A stretch of DNA of 64,000 bases from Flagellimonas eckloniae. GTDB taxonomy: Bacteria; Bacteroidota; Bacteroidia; Flavobacteriales; Flavobacteriaceae. Of this stretch, positions 25,444 to 34,861 are shown piece by piece; position 1 is the first letter of the stretch, and each line of letters begins with the position of its first letter. The stretch lies in NCBI RefSeq assembly GCF_001413955.1, contig NZ_LCTZ01000002.1, positions 3,024,501-3,088,500 of the forward strand. The letters are read 5' to 3'. The notes below the pieces were generated by a model that saw only the letters and a list, made by a program, of their open reading frames with translations, ran no database searches and was not told the origin of the DNA. Both the position numbers and the translations under genes were made by a program.

Positions 25444-27093
25444 ATGATTCACACATACATTAAACCTTCTTTTACATTAGTATCCATTTCGCTTTTCCTT
25501 ATGGGATGTGGAGCAACATCATTGGTTTCCACACCGGTGCAAAATATTGATACAATCCCGCTTAAAATTTCTGAGCTAACAGAAACACAAAAAAAGAATT
25601 GGGGCCATGCCGACCTTATTTCGGATACTATTCCGGGGATGAGTGTGAATAAAGCCTACAAGGAAATCATCAAAAATAAAAATGGCAAAACGGTAATTGT
25701 CGCCGTTGTGGATTCTGGAATGGACCTTGAACACGAAGATTTGGATGATGTGTTATGGACCAATAAAGGAGAAAGACCAAACAATGGGAAAGATGATGAT
25801 GGCAATGGTTATATAGATGATATTCATGGGTATAATTTTCTGGGTGAAGCATACAATGAACAGTTGGAATACGTACGCATGCTTCGACTTAATATTGGTG
25901 ACGCTTCGGCAAGAGCAAAAGCGCGTTTAAAATTAGATGAGGAATATCCAAAAGCACTTCAAAACAAACAACAATATGAGCAAATATTGCAAGTAGTGAA
26001 AACTGCGGATGAAGCTGTTAAAAAGGAACTTGGCAAAGATTCTTATACCAAAAAAGAGCTACTTTCCATAGAGGCCAAAACGGAACAAATGCAGCAGAAT
26101 GTTGCCGTATTAACACAAATGTATACCTACGGGGATAGTATACCCAGCGTTATAGAGGAACTTACCGAAGGCATTACCTATTTTGCAGATCAGGTAAATT
26201 TTAATCTCAACAAAGATTTTGACGGGAGAACTCCTGTAGGAGACAGCCCATATGACGTTACTGACACCTCTTATGGAAATGGAAATCCGAAGAACCGGGT
26301 TGATACCGAAAGTCATGGAACCCATGTGGCCGGAATCATTGCCGCGGAAAGAAATAATGGAAAAGGAGTGAATGGGGTTGCCAAAAACGTGAAATTAATG
26401 AGCTTGCGTGCCGTACCAAATGGAGATGAGTACGACAAAGACATTGCCATGGCGATAAGATATGCAGCTGATAATGGTGCTAAAATCATTAACTGCAGTT
26501 TTGGCAAGTCTTTTTCGCCAAATGCCGAATGGGTTTACGACGCAATCAAATATGCCGCTTCAAAAGACGTGTTGATTGTTCATGCTGCTGGAAATGATGG
26601 CAGTAATTTGGATGATGCTGAAAATCCCAATTTCCCAAATGACCACAAATATGTAGGTTCTGAGTTTACAAACAATGTAATTACCGTTGGCGCCCTTACA
26701 AGTAGTTATGGTTCAGAAATGGTGGCCAACTTTTCTAATTATGGAAAACAGAATGTAGATGTTTTTGCTCCCGGTGATGCTATCTATTCCACATTACCCA
26801 ATAATGACTATGATTTTCAAGGAGGAACCTCAATGGCGGCACCTGCTGTTGCTGGTGTTGCTGCATTGGTAAGATCATATTATCCTCAATTGACAGCTTC
26901 GCAGGTAAAACAGGTTATAATGCAATCTGGATTAAGCTCAAAAGCATCCGTAATTGTTGATGGAGACCAATCTAAGGCAACTACTTTTGACAAAGTCTCA
27001 AAATCAGGAAAAATGGTCAATGCATATAATGCACTTTTGTTGGCCGAAAACATTTCAAAAGGTAAAATGACCTTGAACAATAATACCAAATAA
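25444..27093 (+). CDS. Subtilisin-like (S8) serine peptidase lipoprotein
   Basis: 549 residues with signal peptide and lipobox (LFLMGCGAT, lipid Cys22). The catalytic triad is Asp90 (VVDSGMD), His291 (SHGTHVAG) and Ser463 (GGTSMAAP), with oxyanion-hole Asn in HAAGNDG. The Asp-His spacing of about 200 residues is far larger than in classical subtilisin (about 32); the insertion is charged and helical and starts with a DDDGNGYIDD element that looks calcium-binding. This large insertion is a known trait of a Bacteroidota S8 branch. There is no clear propeptide or C-terminal secretion domain. It ends 1 bp before the M1 peptidase gene, so both are co-expressed. Confidence 0.93.
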   Translation: MIHTYIKPSFTLVSISLFLMGCGATSLVSTPVQNIDTIPLKISELTETQKKNWGHADLISDTIPGMSVNKAYKEIIKNKNGKTVIVAVVDSGMDLEHEDLDDVLWTNKGERPNNGKDDDGNGYIDDIHGYNFLGEAYNEQLEYVRMLRLNIGDASARAKARLKLDEEYPKALQNKQQYEQILQVVKTADEAVKKELGKDSYTKKELLSIEAKTEQMQQNVAVLTQMYTYGDSIPSVIEELTEGITYFADQVNFNLNKDFDGRTPVGDSPYDVTDTSYGNGNPKNRVDTESHGTHVAGIIAAERNNGKGVNGVAKNVKLMSLRAVPNGDEYDKDIAMAIRYAADNGAKIINCSFGKSFSPNAEWVYDAIKYAASKDVLIVHAAGNDGSNLDDAENPNFPNDHKYVGSEFTNNVITVGALTSSYGSEMVANFSNYGKQNVDVFAPGDAIYSTLPNNDYDFQGGTSMAAPAVAGVAALVRSYYPQLTASQVKQVIMQSGLSSKASVIVDGDQSKATTFDKVSKSGKMVNAYNALLLAENISKGKMTLNNNTK

Positions 27094-27094
27094 G

Positions 27095-28945
27095 ATGAAA
27101 AGTACACTAGTATTCTTTTTTGCGGTTTTCACTTCTGTTTCACTTCTGTCTGCACAAAACAATACTTCGTATTGGCAACAACATGTAGATTATATGATGG
27201 ACGTTACCATGGATGTTAAAACCTATCAATATTCAGGAACACAAAAGCTTACCTACACGAATAACTCCCCAGATGTATTAAATAGAGTTTATTATCATTT
27301 ATATTTTAACGCATTTCAACCTGGAAGTGAGATGGATGTAAGGCTTCAACAAGTTAAAGATCCAGATGGTAGAATGCTCAATGAAGGAAAAAGTAGAATT
27401 GCGGCTCTTTCGGAAAGTGAAATGGGTCATTTGCACGTGCAATCTCTAACCCAAGATGGAACAGCTGTTTCTTTTAATGAAGAAGGCACCATATTGGTTG
27501 TGGATTTGGTCAACCCTATCCCTTCAGGTGGAAAAACTGTTTTGGATATGGAGTTCAAAGGGCAAGTGCCATTACAGATTAGACGATCTGGAAGGAACAA
27601 TAAAGAAGGGGTTGCCCTTTCCATGAGTCAATGGTATCCAAAACTTTCAGAATATGATTTTGAAGGATGGCATCCCAATCCATACATCTCAAGGGAGTTT
27701 CACGGAGTTTGGGGTGATTTTGATGTGAAACTCACTATTGACAAAGACTATACCGTTGGAGGTTCGGGTTATTTGCAAAACCCCCAGGAAATTGGGCATG
27801 GATATGCAACACCAGAAACCAAGGTAAAAACAAAGGGCAAAACCCTAACATGGCATTTTAAAGCACCCAATGTGCATGACTTTATGTGGGCTGCCGATCC
27901 AGACTATATACATGATGTTGTTAAAATGGATGACGGTCCAGATTTACATTTCTACTACAAAAATGACCCTGAAATCATAGAAAATTGGAAGAATCTTCAG
28001 CCAAAAACAGCAGATGCCATGCGTTTTTTCAGCAAAAATATCGGCAAATACCCGTATGACCAGTATTCTGTTGTGCAAGGAGGAGATGGAGGTATGGAAT
28101 ATGCCATGAGTACATTAATTACGGGCAAAAGAAAGTTTGGAAGTCTAGTCGGGGTAATGGTACATGAGATGGCCCATTCCTGGTTTCAGCATGTTTTGGC
28201 CACTAACGAATCCAAACACGAATGGATGGACGAAGGCTTCACAACTTTTATAAGTAGCCTTTGCATGAATGAAGTGATGGAACAAGGTCTGGAGAATCCT
28301 TTTGAAGGTTCATACAAAGGGTATTATGCCTTGGTAAATTCTGGTTTGGAGCTTCCACAAGGCACCCATGCAGATCGCTATGCAACAAACTTTGCCTACG
28401 GTATTTCAGCATACAGTAAAGGTTCTATCTTTTTGTCCCAGCTCGGTTATATCATCGGTCAGGATAAATTAATGGAAACGATACGAAAATATTTTGAAGA
28501 CTTTAAGTTTAAGCATCCAGTACCCAATGACATTAAAAGAACCGCTGAAAAAGTATCGGGAATGGAATTGGATTGGTATTTAACAGATTGGACCCAAACC
28601 ACAAATACCATTGATTATGCCATTAAAAGTGTTGATGCTGATGGCGAAAAAACAAAGGTGGTACTTGAACGTATTGGCGAAATGCCCATGCCTTTAGATC
28701 TTTTAATTGCTTTTGAGGGTGATGTTCAAGAAACGTATTATGTTCCGTTGCAAATGATGCGTGGAGAAAAGGAAAATCCGTATCCAACACTTAAAAGAGC
28801 GGTAGTTGAAGATTGGGCTTGGGCTCATCCAACATACGAACTTATCATTGATAAGCCCTTAAGTTCTATAAAGGCAATTGTGATTGATCCATCTCAGCTT
28901 ATGGCTGATGTAGATGGAGAAAACAATGTATATCAACCAGAATAG
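27095..28945 (+). CDS. M1-family metallopeptidase (secreted aminopeptidase)
   Basis: 616 residues with a signal peptide (cut near LLSAQ). The zinc motif HEMAH lies at 357-361 with the third ligand Glu380 (HExxH-x18-E); the substrate-binding GGMEYA segment at 332-337 replaces the classical GAMEN. Upstream is the M1 beta-saddle domain (about 25-260) and downstream a helical part. It removes N-terminal residues from peptides in the periplasm or at the surface. It follows the subtilisin-like gene directly, so the pair could degrade proteins and then peptides. Confidence 0.93.
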   Translation: MKSTLVFFFAVFTSVSLLSAQNNTSYWQQHVDYMMDVTMDVKTYQYSGTQKLTYTNNSPDVLNRVYYHLYFNAFQPGSEMDVRLQQVKDPDGRMLNEGKSRIAALSESEMGHLHVQSLTQDGTAVSFNEEGTILVVDLVNPIPSGGKTVLDMEFKGQVPLQIRRSGRNNKEGVALSMSQWYPKLSEYDFEGWHPNPYISREFHGVWGDFDVKLTIDKDYTVGGSGYLQNPQEIGHGYATPETKVKTKGKTLTWHFKAPNVHDFMWAADPDYIHDVVKMDDGPDLHFYYKNDPEIIENWKNLQPKTADAMRFFSKNIGKYPYDQYSVVQGGDGGMEYAMSTLITGKRKFGSLVGVMVHEMAHSWFQHVLATNESKHEWMDEGFTTFISSLCMNEVMEQGLENPFEGSYKGYYALVNSGLELPQGTHADRYATNFAYGISAYSKGSIFLSQLGYIIGQDKLMETIRKYFEDFKFKHPVPNDIKRTAEKVSGMELDWYLTDWTQTTNTIDYAIKSVDADGEKTKVVLERIGEMPMPLDLLIAFEGDVQETYYVPLQMMRGEKENPYPTLKRAVVEDWAWAHPTYELIIDKPLSSIKAIVIDPSQLMADVDGENNVYQPE

Positions 28946-28983
28946 AGGTCAGTAACCCCTTAAGCTGTATTGGGTTGTAAACG

Positions 28984-28991
28984 TATCTTTG
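28984..28991 (+). promoter_or_regulatory. Putative -7 element of rnpA operon
   Basis: TATCTTTG matches TAnnTTTG, 16 bp before the rnpA ATG at 29008 (28 bp before the alternative at 29020). No -33 TTG at the usual distance was found. Confidence 0.38.
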
Positions 28992-29007
28992 TTGTAATAA
29001 CCCACTT

Positions 29008-29436
29008 ATGGTGGTCAATATGTACGAAAACCCAATAGAGGAACATAAAAACCTTGTTTTTCCAAAAAAGGAAAAGCTCAAAAACAAAAAGCTTTTTGAG
29101 CAACTCTTTAGTGAAGGAAAAAGCATGAGTGCATTTCCTATAAAATTACTGTATACCAAAGCCGTTTTTGATGATGATGTCAGTATTAAAGTAGGTGTTG
29201 TTGCCCCAAAGAAAAAGTTTAAGACGGCAGTAAAGCGAAATAGGGTTAAACGGCTACTTCGTGAGGCATATCGAATTAACAAGCCTCTCGTTTTTAACAA
29301 CATAGAGGGAAACTATGCGTTCCTGTTTTTATATCTTAGTAATAAGATACCCAATTACGAGGAAGTAGAGGGAGCAATGAAAGAGCTTTTAAAAACCTTC
29401 CTAAAAAAAGAGTCCCATGAAAAGATTGATACATAA
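29008..29436 (+). CDS. rnpA: Ribonuclease P protein component
   Basis: 142 residues, at the upper end for RnpA because of an N-terminal extension; an ATG at 29020 would shorten it by four residues. The protein subunit helps the catalytic RNA of RNase P bind and cut pre-tRNA. The signature RNRVKRLLREAYR is present near residue 75, preceded by VGVVAPKKKFKTAVK, and the N-terminal KLKNKKLFEQLFSEGKS is the usual first helix. The gene is not beside rpmH, as in many bacteria, but overlaps an S41 protease gene by 20 bp, an arrangement seen in Flavobacteriaceae. Confidence 0.94.
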   Translation: MVVNMYENPIEEHKNLVFPKKEKLKNKKLFEQLFSEGKSMSAFPIKLLYTKAVFDDDVSIKVGVVAPKKKFKTAVKRNRVKRLLREAYRINKPLVFNNIEGNYAFLFLYLSNKIPNYEEVEGAMKELLKTFLKKESHEKIDT

Positions 29437-31042
29437 GAAAGTATTAATTCCCGTAATAGCCGTTGCCTTTTTGGTAGTAGGGAGTAGTTATAAAAGCGAT
29501 TTTTTTGAGATTGCCAAGCAGATTGAAATTTTCACTACGCTGTTCAAAGAGTTGAACATGAATTATGTGGATGAAACCAATCCTGCGGAGCTCATGGATT
29601 CTGCGATTAAAAACATGCTGGATGGATTAGATCCGTACACCCGGTTTTTAAATGAACAGGATGTTGAAGCATATAAAATCAATAATGCGGGCGAATATTC
29701 AGGTATTGGGGCCTTGGTCCGTTCTTATGAAAGCAAATTAGTCGTTGTGGAACCGTATAAAGACTATCCAGCAGATAAAGCGGGATTAAAGGCAGGTGAT
29801 GAAATTATCAAAATTGGAGCTATAAAAGTGTCCGACTTTGATGATAATGCAAGTGAGCTTTTAAAAGGCGCAAATGGCACCAGTGTAGATATTACTTTTG
29901 TTAGACAGGCAGAAACTAAAACAGCGGTCTTAAAACGTGAAGGTGTGGAAGTGGATGCAGTTCCATTTTATGACATGATCGATGACAAAACGGGATATAT
30001 AGTACTTTCCAAATTCAATAGAAAAGCTTCGAGCCAAACCAAATCTGCCATCCAAGACTTAAAAGGGAAAGGTATGGAGCGTTTGGTATTAGATCTACGG
30101 GGAAATCCGGGGGGGCTGCTTTCAGAAGCCATCAATGTCACCAATCTGTTTGTTCCAAAAGGAGAATTGATTGTTACCACAAAATCAAAGGTCAAAAAAT
30201 TCAACCAAGAATATAAGACCAAAAACCAGCCTGAGGATTTGGATATTCCTTTAGTGGTTCTTGTGGATGGCAAAAGCGCTTCGGCCAGTGAAATTGTATC
30301 CGGTGGACTGCAAGATTTGGACCGTGCGGTTATTATTGGCGCCAGAAGCTTTGGAAAAGGCTTGGTACAACGACCCTTAAAACTTACGTATGGAACACAA
30401 TTGAAAGTGACCATTTCACGATATTACACGCCTTCAGGCCGTTGTATTCAATCTCTGGATTATTGGAACAGGGATGAGGGCGGTAATGCTGTTCGGAACA
30501 CCACTTTTAAAGAATTTACAACAAGAAACGGCCGTAAAGTTCAAGATGGGGGCGGAGTAATGCCCGATGTTGAGATTACTTCCTTAAAATCCAACACTTT
30601 GATAGACGCTCTTCAAAGAAATAGCATCATTTTTGATTTTGCTACGGATTTTTATTACGATAATTCATTCGCTTCTGTAAATGATTTTAATTTTTCTGGA
30701 GCCGATTTCAATGCTTTTAAGGATTATGCGAGGCAACAGAATTTTTCTTTTCAAACAGAAACCGAGGAATTGTTGGAGCAAACCATAAATGCCGAAGAAC
30801 ATTTGTTGGGTCCTGAAGTACAGGAAAAATACAAGGATCTTTTATTGGCAACCAACAAGGGGAAAATTGTTGCGCTAGACACGTTTAAGGAAGAGATTCA
30901 AAAAAATCTTGAAGACGAAATCATCAAACGTTATTTTTATAGGGATGGTCTTTATTCGTATTATTTAAAACATGATGACGCCATTCTTACGGCAAAAGAA
31001 CTCTTGGGCAATACGGCAGAATATCAGCGTATATTAAAATAG
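29417..31042 (+). CDS. S41 carboxyl-terminal processing protease
   Basis: 541 residues. An N-terminal signal anchor (about 8-25) precedes a helical region, a PDZ domain (about 93-175, GEYSGIGALV) and the S41 core with the Ser-Lys dyad: Ser289 in KSASASE and Lys314 in SFGKG, spacing 25 as in CtpB/Prc. The C-terminal 150 residues form an extra domain. These proteases act in the periplasm on C-terminal tails of envelope proteins. It overlaps rnpA by 20 bp and is followed 2 bp later by an alpha/beta-hydrolase-like gene, so the three are one operon. Confidence 0.94.
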   Translation: MKRLIHKKVLIPVIAVAFLVVGSSYKSDFFEIAKQIEIFTTLFKELNMNYVDETNPAELMDSAIKNMLDGLDPYTRFLNEQDVEAYKINNAGEYSGIGALVRSYESKLVVVEPYKDYPADKAGLKAGDEIIKIGAIKVSDFDDNASELLKGANGTSVDITFVRQAETKTAVLKREGVEVDAVPFYDMIDDKTGYIVLSKFNRKASSQTKSAIQDLKGKGMERLVLDLRGNPGGLLSEAINVTNLFVPKGELIVTTKSKVKKFNQEYKTKNQPEDLDIPLVVLVDGKSASASEIVSGGLQDLDRAVIIGARSFGKGLVQRPLKLTYGTQLKVTISRYYTPSGRCIQSLDYWNRDEGGNAVRNTTFKEFTTRNGRKVQDGGGVMPDVEITSLKSNTLIDALQRNSIIFDFATDFYYDNSFASVNDFNFSGADFNAFKDYARQQNFSFQTETEELLEQTINAEEHLLGPEVQEKYKDLLLATNKGKIVALDTFKEEIQKNLEDEIIKRYFYRDGLYSYYLKHDDAILTAKELLGNTAEYQRILK

Positions 31043-31044
31043 GA

Positions 31045-32244
31045 ATGAGGTTAAGACGTCTTTTTTTATTTTTTGTATGTTGCTGTCAGGGGTTTTTTAT
31101 ACAGGCCCAGGCAACTTTAGAAAAAGGGGTTGTTCATGATTCCATTTTGGTTTCAGGCACCACTGATGAAACCTTTGCAGTTTACCTTCCCAATTCTTTT
31201 ACGGCAACTAAACCAAGTTCCTTAGTTGTTGTTTTTGAGCCTGCAGCAAGGGGGGCAAAAGGCATTCAGCTTTTTATTGATGCTTCGGAAAAATACGGGC
31301 ATCTCTTAGTTTGCTCCAACAATTCCAGAAACGGACCGTATGATCGAAATTTTGGCATAGCCAATAGATTGTTCGACCATATTTTTGATAAATTTCTCGT
31401 CAACCAAGATGAAATGTACCTCTCCGGATTTTCGGGTGGTTCCCGTTTGGTCAGCGCTATTGCTTCACTAACAGACCGGTTTGCTGGGGTTGTGGGCTGT
31501 GGCGCAGGATTTTCAAACGTTCCCGAACACATGCCTTCAATCCAGACGTATGCTTATGTTGGATTGTGTGGGGACCGAGATATGAATTATAAGGAAATGT
31601 TGGACAGCAAAAAATATTTGGATTTAAGAGGCTTTACCAACACACTCATTACATTTGACGGAAAGCATAGATGGCCACCCAAGGAACAGATTACCCGTGC
31701 AATGGATTGGTTATACCTTCAAAAACTAAAAAACAACGAAAGTCCACAGCCAGAAGATTTGGCGGTTCTCTATAAATCTGATTACGACAGGATCCAAGAA
31801 TTTAAGGACAAGGAACAATTTTTATTTGCCTCAGAACAGTATGAAAGAATTCTAAAAGATTACAAAGGGCACCTTAATCTGGATAGCCTTATAGTGGAGC
31901 AACAGTTTTTTTTAAGTTCCAAATCTTATAAAAATCAATCGGCAGCGTTGGTACGTGCCTTAAATCAGGAACAAAAACTGAAACCGAAACTCGTAAAGCA
32001 GATGTCTTTGGATTTTAAAACCCCTTCAAAAATGAATTCTGATTGGTGGGAGAAAGAAATGGCCAAATTGGATCGGTTAAAGGAAAAAGGGGATAAAGAA
32101 ACCCAAAAAATGATATACCGGCTTAAGTTTGACCTTTTTGGGCGGGTTTACGCCAGAAAAAATCCATTGATGCATACTACGGACAAGCCCCAGGCAGAAC
32201 TGGTTGAGGCTTTTTTAGAGATTATTTATCCGAAGTCCGATTGA
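31045..32244 (+). CDS. Secreted alpha/beta-hydrolase-like protein
   Basis: 399 residues with a signal peptide (FFIQAQA). Residues about 25-230 resemble an esterase/PHB-depolymerase-type alpha/beta hydrolase: YLPNSFTATKPSSLVVVFEP as first strands, a nucleophile elbow LSGFSGGSRL (Ser in GFSGG) and a late KHRWP segment that may hold the histidine. The C-terminal 170 residues are charged and helical, without a recognised domain. The substrate is unknown. It is the last gene of the rnpA-S41 operon. Confidence 0.72.
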   Translation: MRLRRLFLFFVCCCQGFFIQAQATLEKGVVHDSILVSGTTDETFAVYLPNSFTATKPSSLVVVFEPAARGAKGIQLFIDASEKYGHLLVCSNNSRNGPYDRNFGIANRLFDHIFDKFLVNQDEMYLSGFSGGSRLVSAIASLTDRFAGVVGCGAGFSNVPEHMPSIQTYAYVGLCGDRDMNYKEMLDSKKYLDLRGFTNTLITFDGKHRWPPKEQITRAMDWLYLQKLKNNESPQPEDLAVLYKSDYDRIQEFKDKEQFLFASEQYERILKDYKGHLNLDSLIVEQQFFLSSKSYKNQSAALVRALNQEQKLKPKLVKQMSLDFKTPSKMNSDWWEKEMAKLDRLKEKGDKETQKMIYRLKFDLFGRVYARKNPLMHTTDKPQAELVEAFLEIIYPKSD

Positions 32245-32304
32245 CTTACATTACATTTAAGTCATCCAATTGGCTTTTAACTTTTCTTTTCTCCACAAAG
32301 CAAA

Positions 32305-33438
32305 ATGATAAAAGAATTTAAAATAAACATACCGCAACCTAAGATTGACGATTTAAAAGAAAGGATTAAGAAAACAAGATGGTTAGATGAAACCGAAAAT
32401 TCCGATTGGAAATTAGGAACAGAGATAAATTACCTCAAAGAACTATCCGATTATTGGGAAAGTGAATTTAACTGGAGAAAAATCGAGGATAAAATCAATT
32501 CATTTCCAAATTACATAACTGAAATAGATAATTTAAAAGTTCATTTCCTATATATCAAAAGCGACCGAGAAAATTCAATCCCACTTTTGATTACTCACGG
32601 ATGGCCTGGTTCTTTTCTTGAAATGCTGAAAATCATACCACTTTTAAAAGACGAATTTGACTTGGTTATTCCGTCAATCATCGGATTTGGATTTTCAGAG
32701 AACAAACTTAAAAATGACGCTGATTATGGTTTTGTAGCTGACATATGGCATAAATTAATGGTTAAGCTAGGCTATCAAAACTACGGATTACAAGGCGGAG
32801 ACCTAGGAGCTGGAATTAGTATCCGATTGGCACAAAAACACCCTGAAAATATTATCGGAATGCATCTTAACTATATTTCCGACTCATACAAACCCTATTC
32901 AGCAGAAGAAAACAATAATGAAGTCAAAGAGTATCAAGAATACTTAAAAAACTGGAATGAAAAAGAAGGAGCATATGCAATCATTCAAAGCACAAAACCT
33001 TTGTCGCTAGCTTACGGCCTTAACAATTCACCTATTGGACTTTGTGCTTGGATTCTCGAAAAGTTCAATGCTTGGAGTGATAATAACGGAAATATCGAAA
33101 ACTGTTTTTCAAAAGATGAATTGCTTGCCAACATTAGCCTTTATTGGTTTACGAAAACAATTTATTCCTCTATAAAATTTTATCATGGAATAAGTTTAAG
33201 CCCTTTGGTTTTTAAAGAGACTGATTTTATAAATGTTCCGGTAGGCTATGCGAAATTCCCAAAAGAAATACCTATTCCACCGAGAAAATATATTGAAAAA
33301 GGACTGAATATCGTGCATTGGACTGAAATGCCTAAAGGTGGACATTTTGCTGCTTTGGAACAACCTGAACTTTTGGTGTCTGACTTAAAAGCGTTCTTTA
33401 GAAAAATAGAAAAAAGCACTATGCCCAACAATGTATAA
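32305..33438 (+). CDS. Epoxide hydrolase (EHN-type alpha/beta hydrolase)
   Basis: 377 residues, cytoplasmic. The N-terminal EHN domain (FKINIPQPKIDDLKERIKKT, about 1-110) is followed by the alpha/beta hydrolase core: oxyanion motif HGWPGS at 98-103, nucleophile Asp166 in LQGGDLGAG, catalytic His347 in KGGHFAALEQPE. Microsomal-type epoxide hydrolases open epoxides via an Asp ester. The gene looks more AT-rich than its neighbours, with many AAA/GAA/ATA codons, and ends in ATGCCCAACAATGTATAAACG, a type of 3' sequence often met at isolated acquired genes in Bacteroidota. Horizontal gain is therefore possible but not shown. Confidence 0.88.
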   Translation: MIKEFKINIPQPKIDDLKERIKKTRWLDETENSDWKLGTEINYLKELSDYWESEFNWRKIEDKINSFPNYITEIDNLKVHFLYIKSDRENSIPLLITHGWPGSFLEMLKIIPLLKDEFDLVIPSIIGFGFSENKLKNDADYGFVADIWHKLMVKLGYQNYGLQGGDLGAGISIRLAQKHPENIIGMHLNYISDSYKPYSAEENNNEVKEYQEYLKNWNEKEGAYAIIQSTKPLSLAYGLNNSPIGLCAWILEKFNAWSDNNGNIENCFSKDELLANISLYWFTKTIYSSIKFYHGISLSPLVFKETDFINVPVGYAKFPKEIPIPPRKYIEKGLNIVHWTEMPKGGHFAALEQPELLVSDLKAFFRKIEKSTMPNNV

Positions 33439-33532
33439 ACGCTAATTTAACCCGTAACTGTCGGTTATACGAGACAGATAAGCGCAATCTAAATATTTGG
33501 AAGAGTATCTTCTTAACTCGGAAATCTAATCC

Positions 33533-34102
33533 TTATCCTAAGATCTCATCTATCTGCACCATATGGCGTTCCATATGACAAAGCAGAAACTCAAAACATT
33601 CGGGCAGATAAAAGTTGACAATGGGACCAATAGCAGAAGTGATTTTTATTTTGGAAACATCCTTGGTTCTGCTTTTTAAAATGGATTCCTTTAAATGGCC
33701 GTGCAGCTTAAAGAATTCTTCAAAGATAGAGTCAATTTTTTCAGGGGTCAACTCATGTTCGTTTAGCATTGGCCTAAAACGCCTTAGGGTTTTCAGTTTC
33801 ATTTTTCTAACCCCATTTTTGGGTCGTTGCCCCTCAATCACAAACCTTTGCCGTGTCCGGGCCTTGAATTCCATGGAACCTGATTCTTGAGAAGGCAAGG
33901 TTTCCAAAGCCTTGTCCAGTTTGGGGACATAAAAGCGATACGCAATGTTCAAATGGGCAATTACTTCAAGTACATTCCAAGATTTTGGACGTGGCTTTAT
34001 TTGTACTTGAGAAGTATCCAATTCTTGAAGCGATTTCACCTTCGCAACCATTTGGTTCAGGCGCTGAATTTGGTTTTCAGAAGTAAGAAGTAAGCTTGCC
34101 AT
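33533..34102 (-). CDS. DinB-family protein
   Basis: 189 residues, the normal size of a DinB/YfiT four-helix-bundle protein. Histidines that could form the metal site are in VIAHLNIAYRF (about residue 50) and LLCHMERHMVQIDEI at the C-terminus, the usual first and last ligand positions. Family members include bacillithiol- and mycothiol-dependent transferases; the function of this one is unknown. It is monocistronic and leftward, with no link to neighbours. Confidence 0.85.
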   Translation of the reverse strand: MASLLLTSENQIQRLNQMVAKVKSLQELDTSQVQIKPRPKSWNVLEVIAHLNIAYRFYVPKLDKALETLPSQESGSMEFKARTRQRFVIEGQRPKNGVRKMKLKTLRRFRPMLNEHELTPEKIDSIFEEFFKLHGHLKESILKSRTKDVSKIKITSAIGPIVNFYLPECFEFLLCHMERHMVQIDEILG

Positions 34103-34203
34103 AACTGTTCATTTTTTTGATTGGAACAAAGTTCTGCTAAAGAAGGCGAACAGATATTGATATACATCAAGAAATCTCCCCGTCAGATTTCAGACATCTG
34201 ATA

Positions 34204-34806
34204 TCAGTATGTATTCCCATCATGTTTTCCTTCTTCCCAGCCATGTTTGCCCAAATACTGTTCACCACTTTCCACGGCACCTTCTTCAATAGAGGTACCC
34301 ATAGAATCGTTCCAACGGTTGAGGTAACCAAACAAGGAAATCACCCCTAACATTTCTACAATCTCGCCTTCGTTCCAATGTTTATATAAACGCGCCTTTA
34401 TTTCAGCATCCACTGCATTGGGAACTTGGGAGGCAACCAAAGAAAAATCCAAAGCGGCACGCTCCGCCTCAGAAAAAGCAGGATGCGTTCTATATTCCCA
34501 AATATTATCCAATTGTTCCTGTTCCGCACCGTAGCGTTCCGCCGCCCGTATAGCATGTGCCTGGCAATAGCGACATCCAGTGGAATTACTGCTTACCCAG
34601 GCAATCATACGTTTTAATGCTGAGGTTACCCTTCCTTCATTCGCCATTACCGCTTTGTTCAAGTTAATAAACGCCTTTGAAATAGCAGGCCTATGCTGCA
34701 TGGTCAAGACTGAATTTGGGCAAAACCCAAGGGTCTCGTTAAAGAATTCAGCAAGCTTTTTTGTCTCTGAATCATGATTAGGGTCAAGCGGATTTACTAA
34801 GGCCAT
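34204..34806 (-). CDS. AhpD-like peroxidase-related protein (carboxymuconolactone decarboxylase family)
   Basis: 200 residues. The AhpD-type redox site CRYCQAH lies near residue 77-83, with a helical EYRTHPAFSEAERAALDFSL region after it, typical of the uncharacterised peroxidase-related branch. AhpD proteins act as disulfide reductants for peroxiredoxins. It is divergent from the OsmC gene; their ORF ends overlap only if a longer OsmC start is used, and the gap is 55 bp with the chosen start. The pairing with OsmC suggests a joint peroxide-defence role (inference). Confidence 0.87.
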   Translation of the reverse strand: MALVNPLDPNHDSETKKLAEFFNETLGFCPNSVLTMQHRPAISKAFINLNKAVMANEGRVTSALKRMIAWVSSNSTGCRYCQAHAIRAAERYGAEQEQLDNIWEYRTHPAFSEAERAALDFSLVASQVPNAVDAEIKARLYKHWNEGEIVEMLGVISLFGYLNRWNDSMGTSIEEGAVESGEQYLGKHGWEEGKHDGNTY

Positions 34807-34861
34807 GAATGTAGTTTTAAATTGTATTTTTGAAAGCTACAAGAAACGAAAATTTGACTTC

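Noticed and set aside
33420..33480. Integron-type attC site after the epoxide hydrolase
   Set aside because: GCCCAAC fits one core half, but no proper GTTRRRY partner, paired arms or integrase was found.
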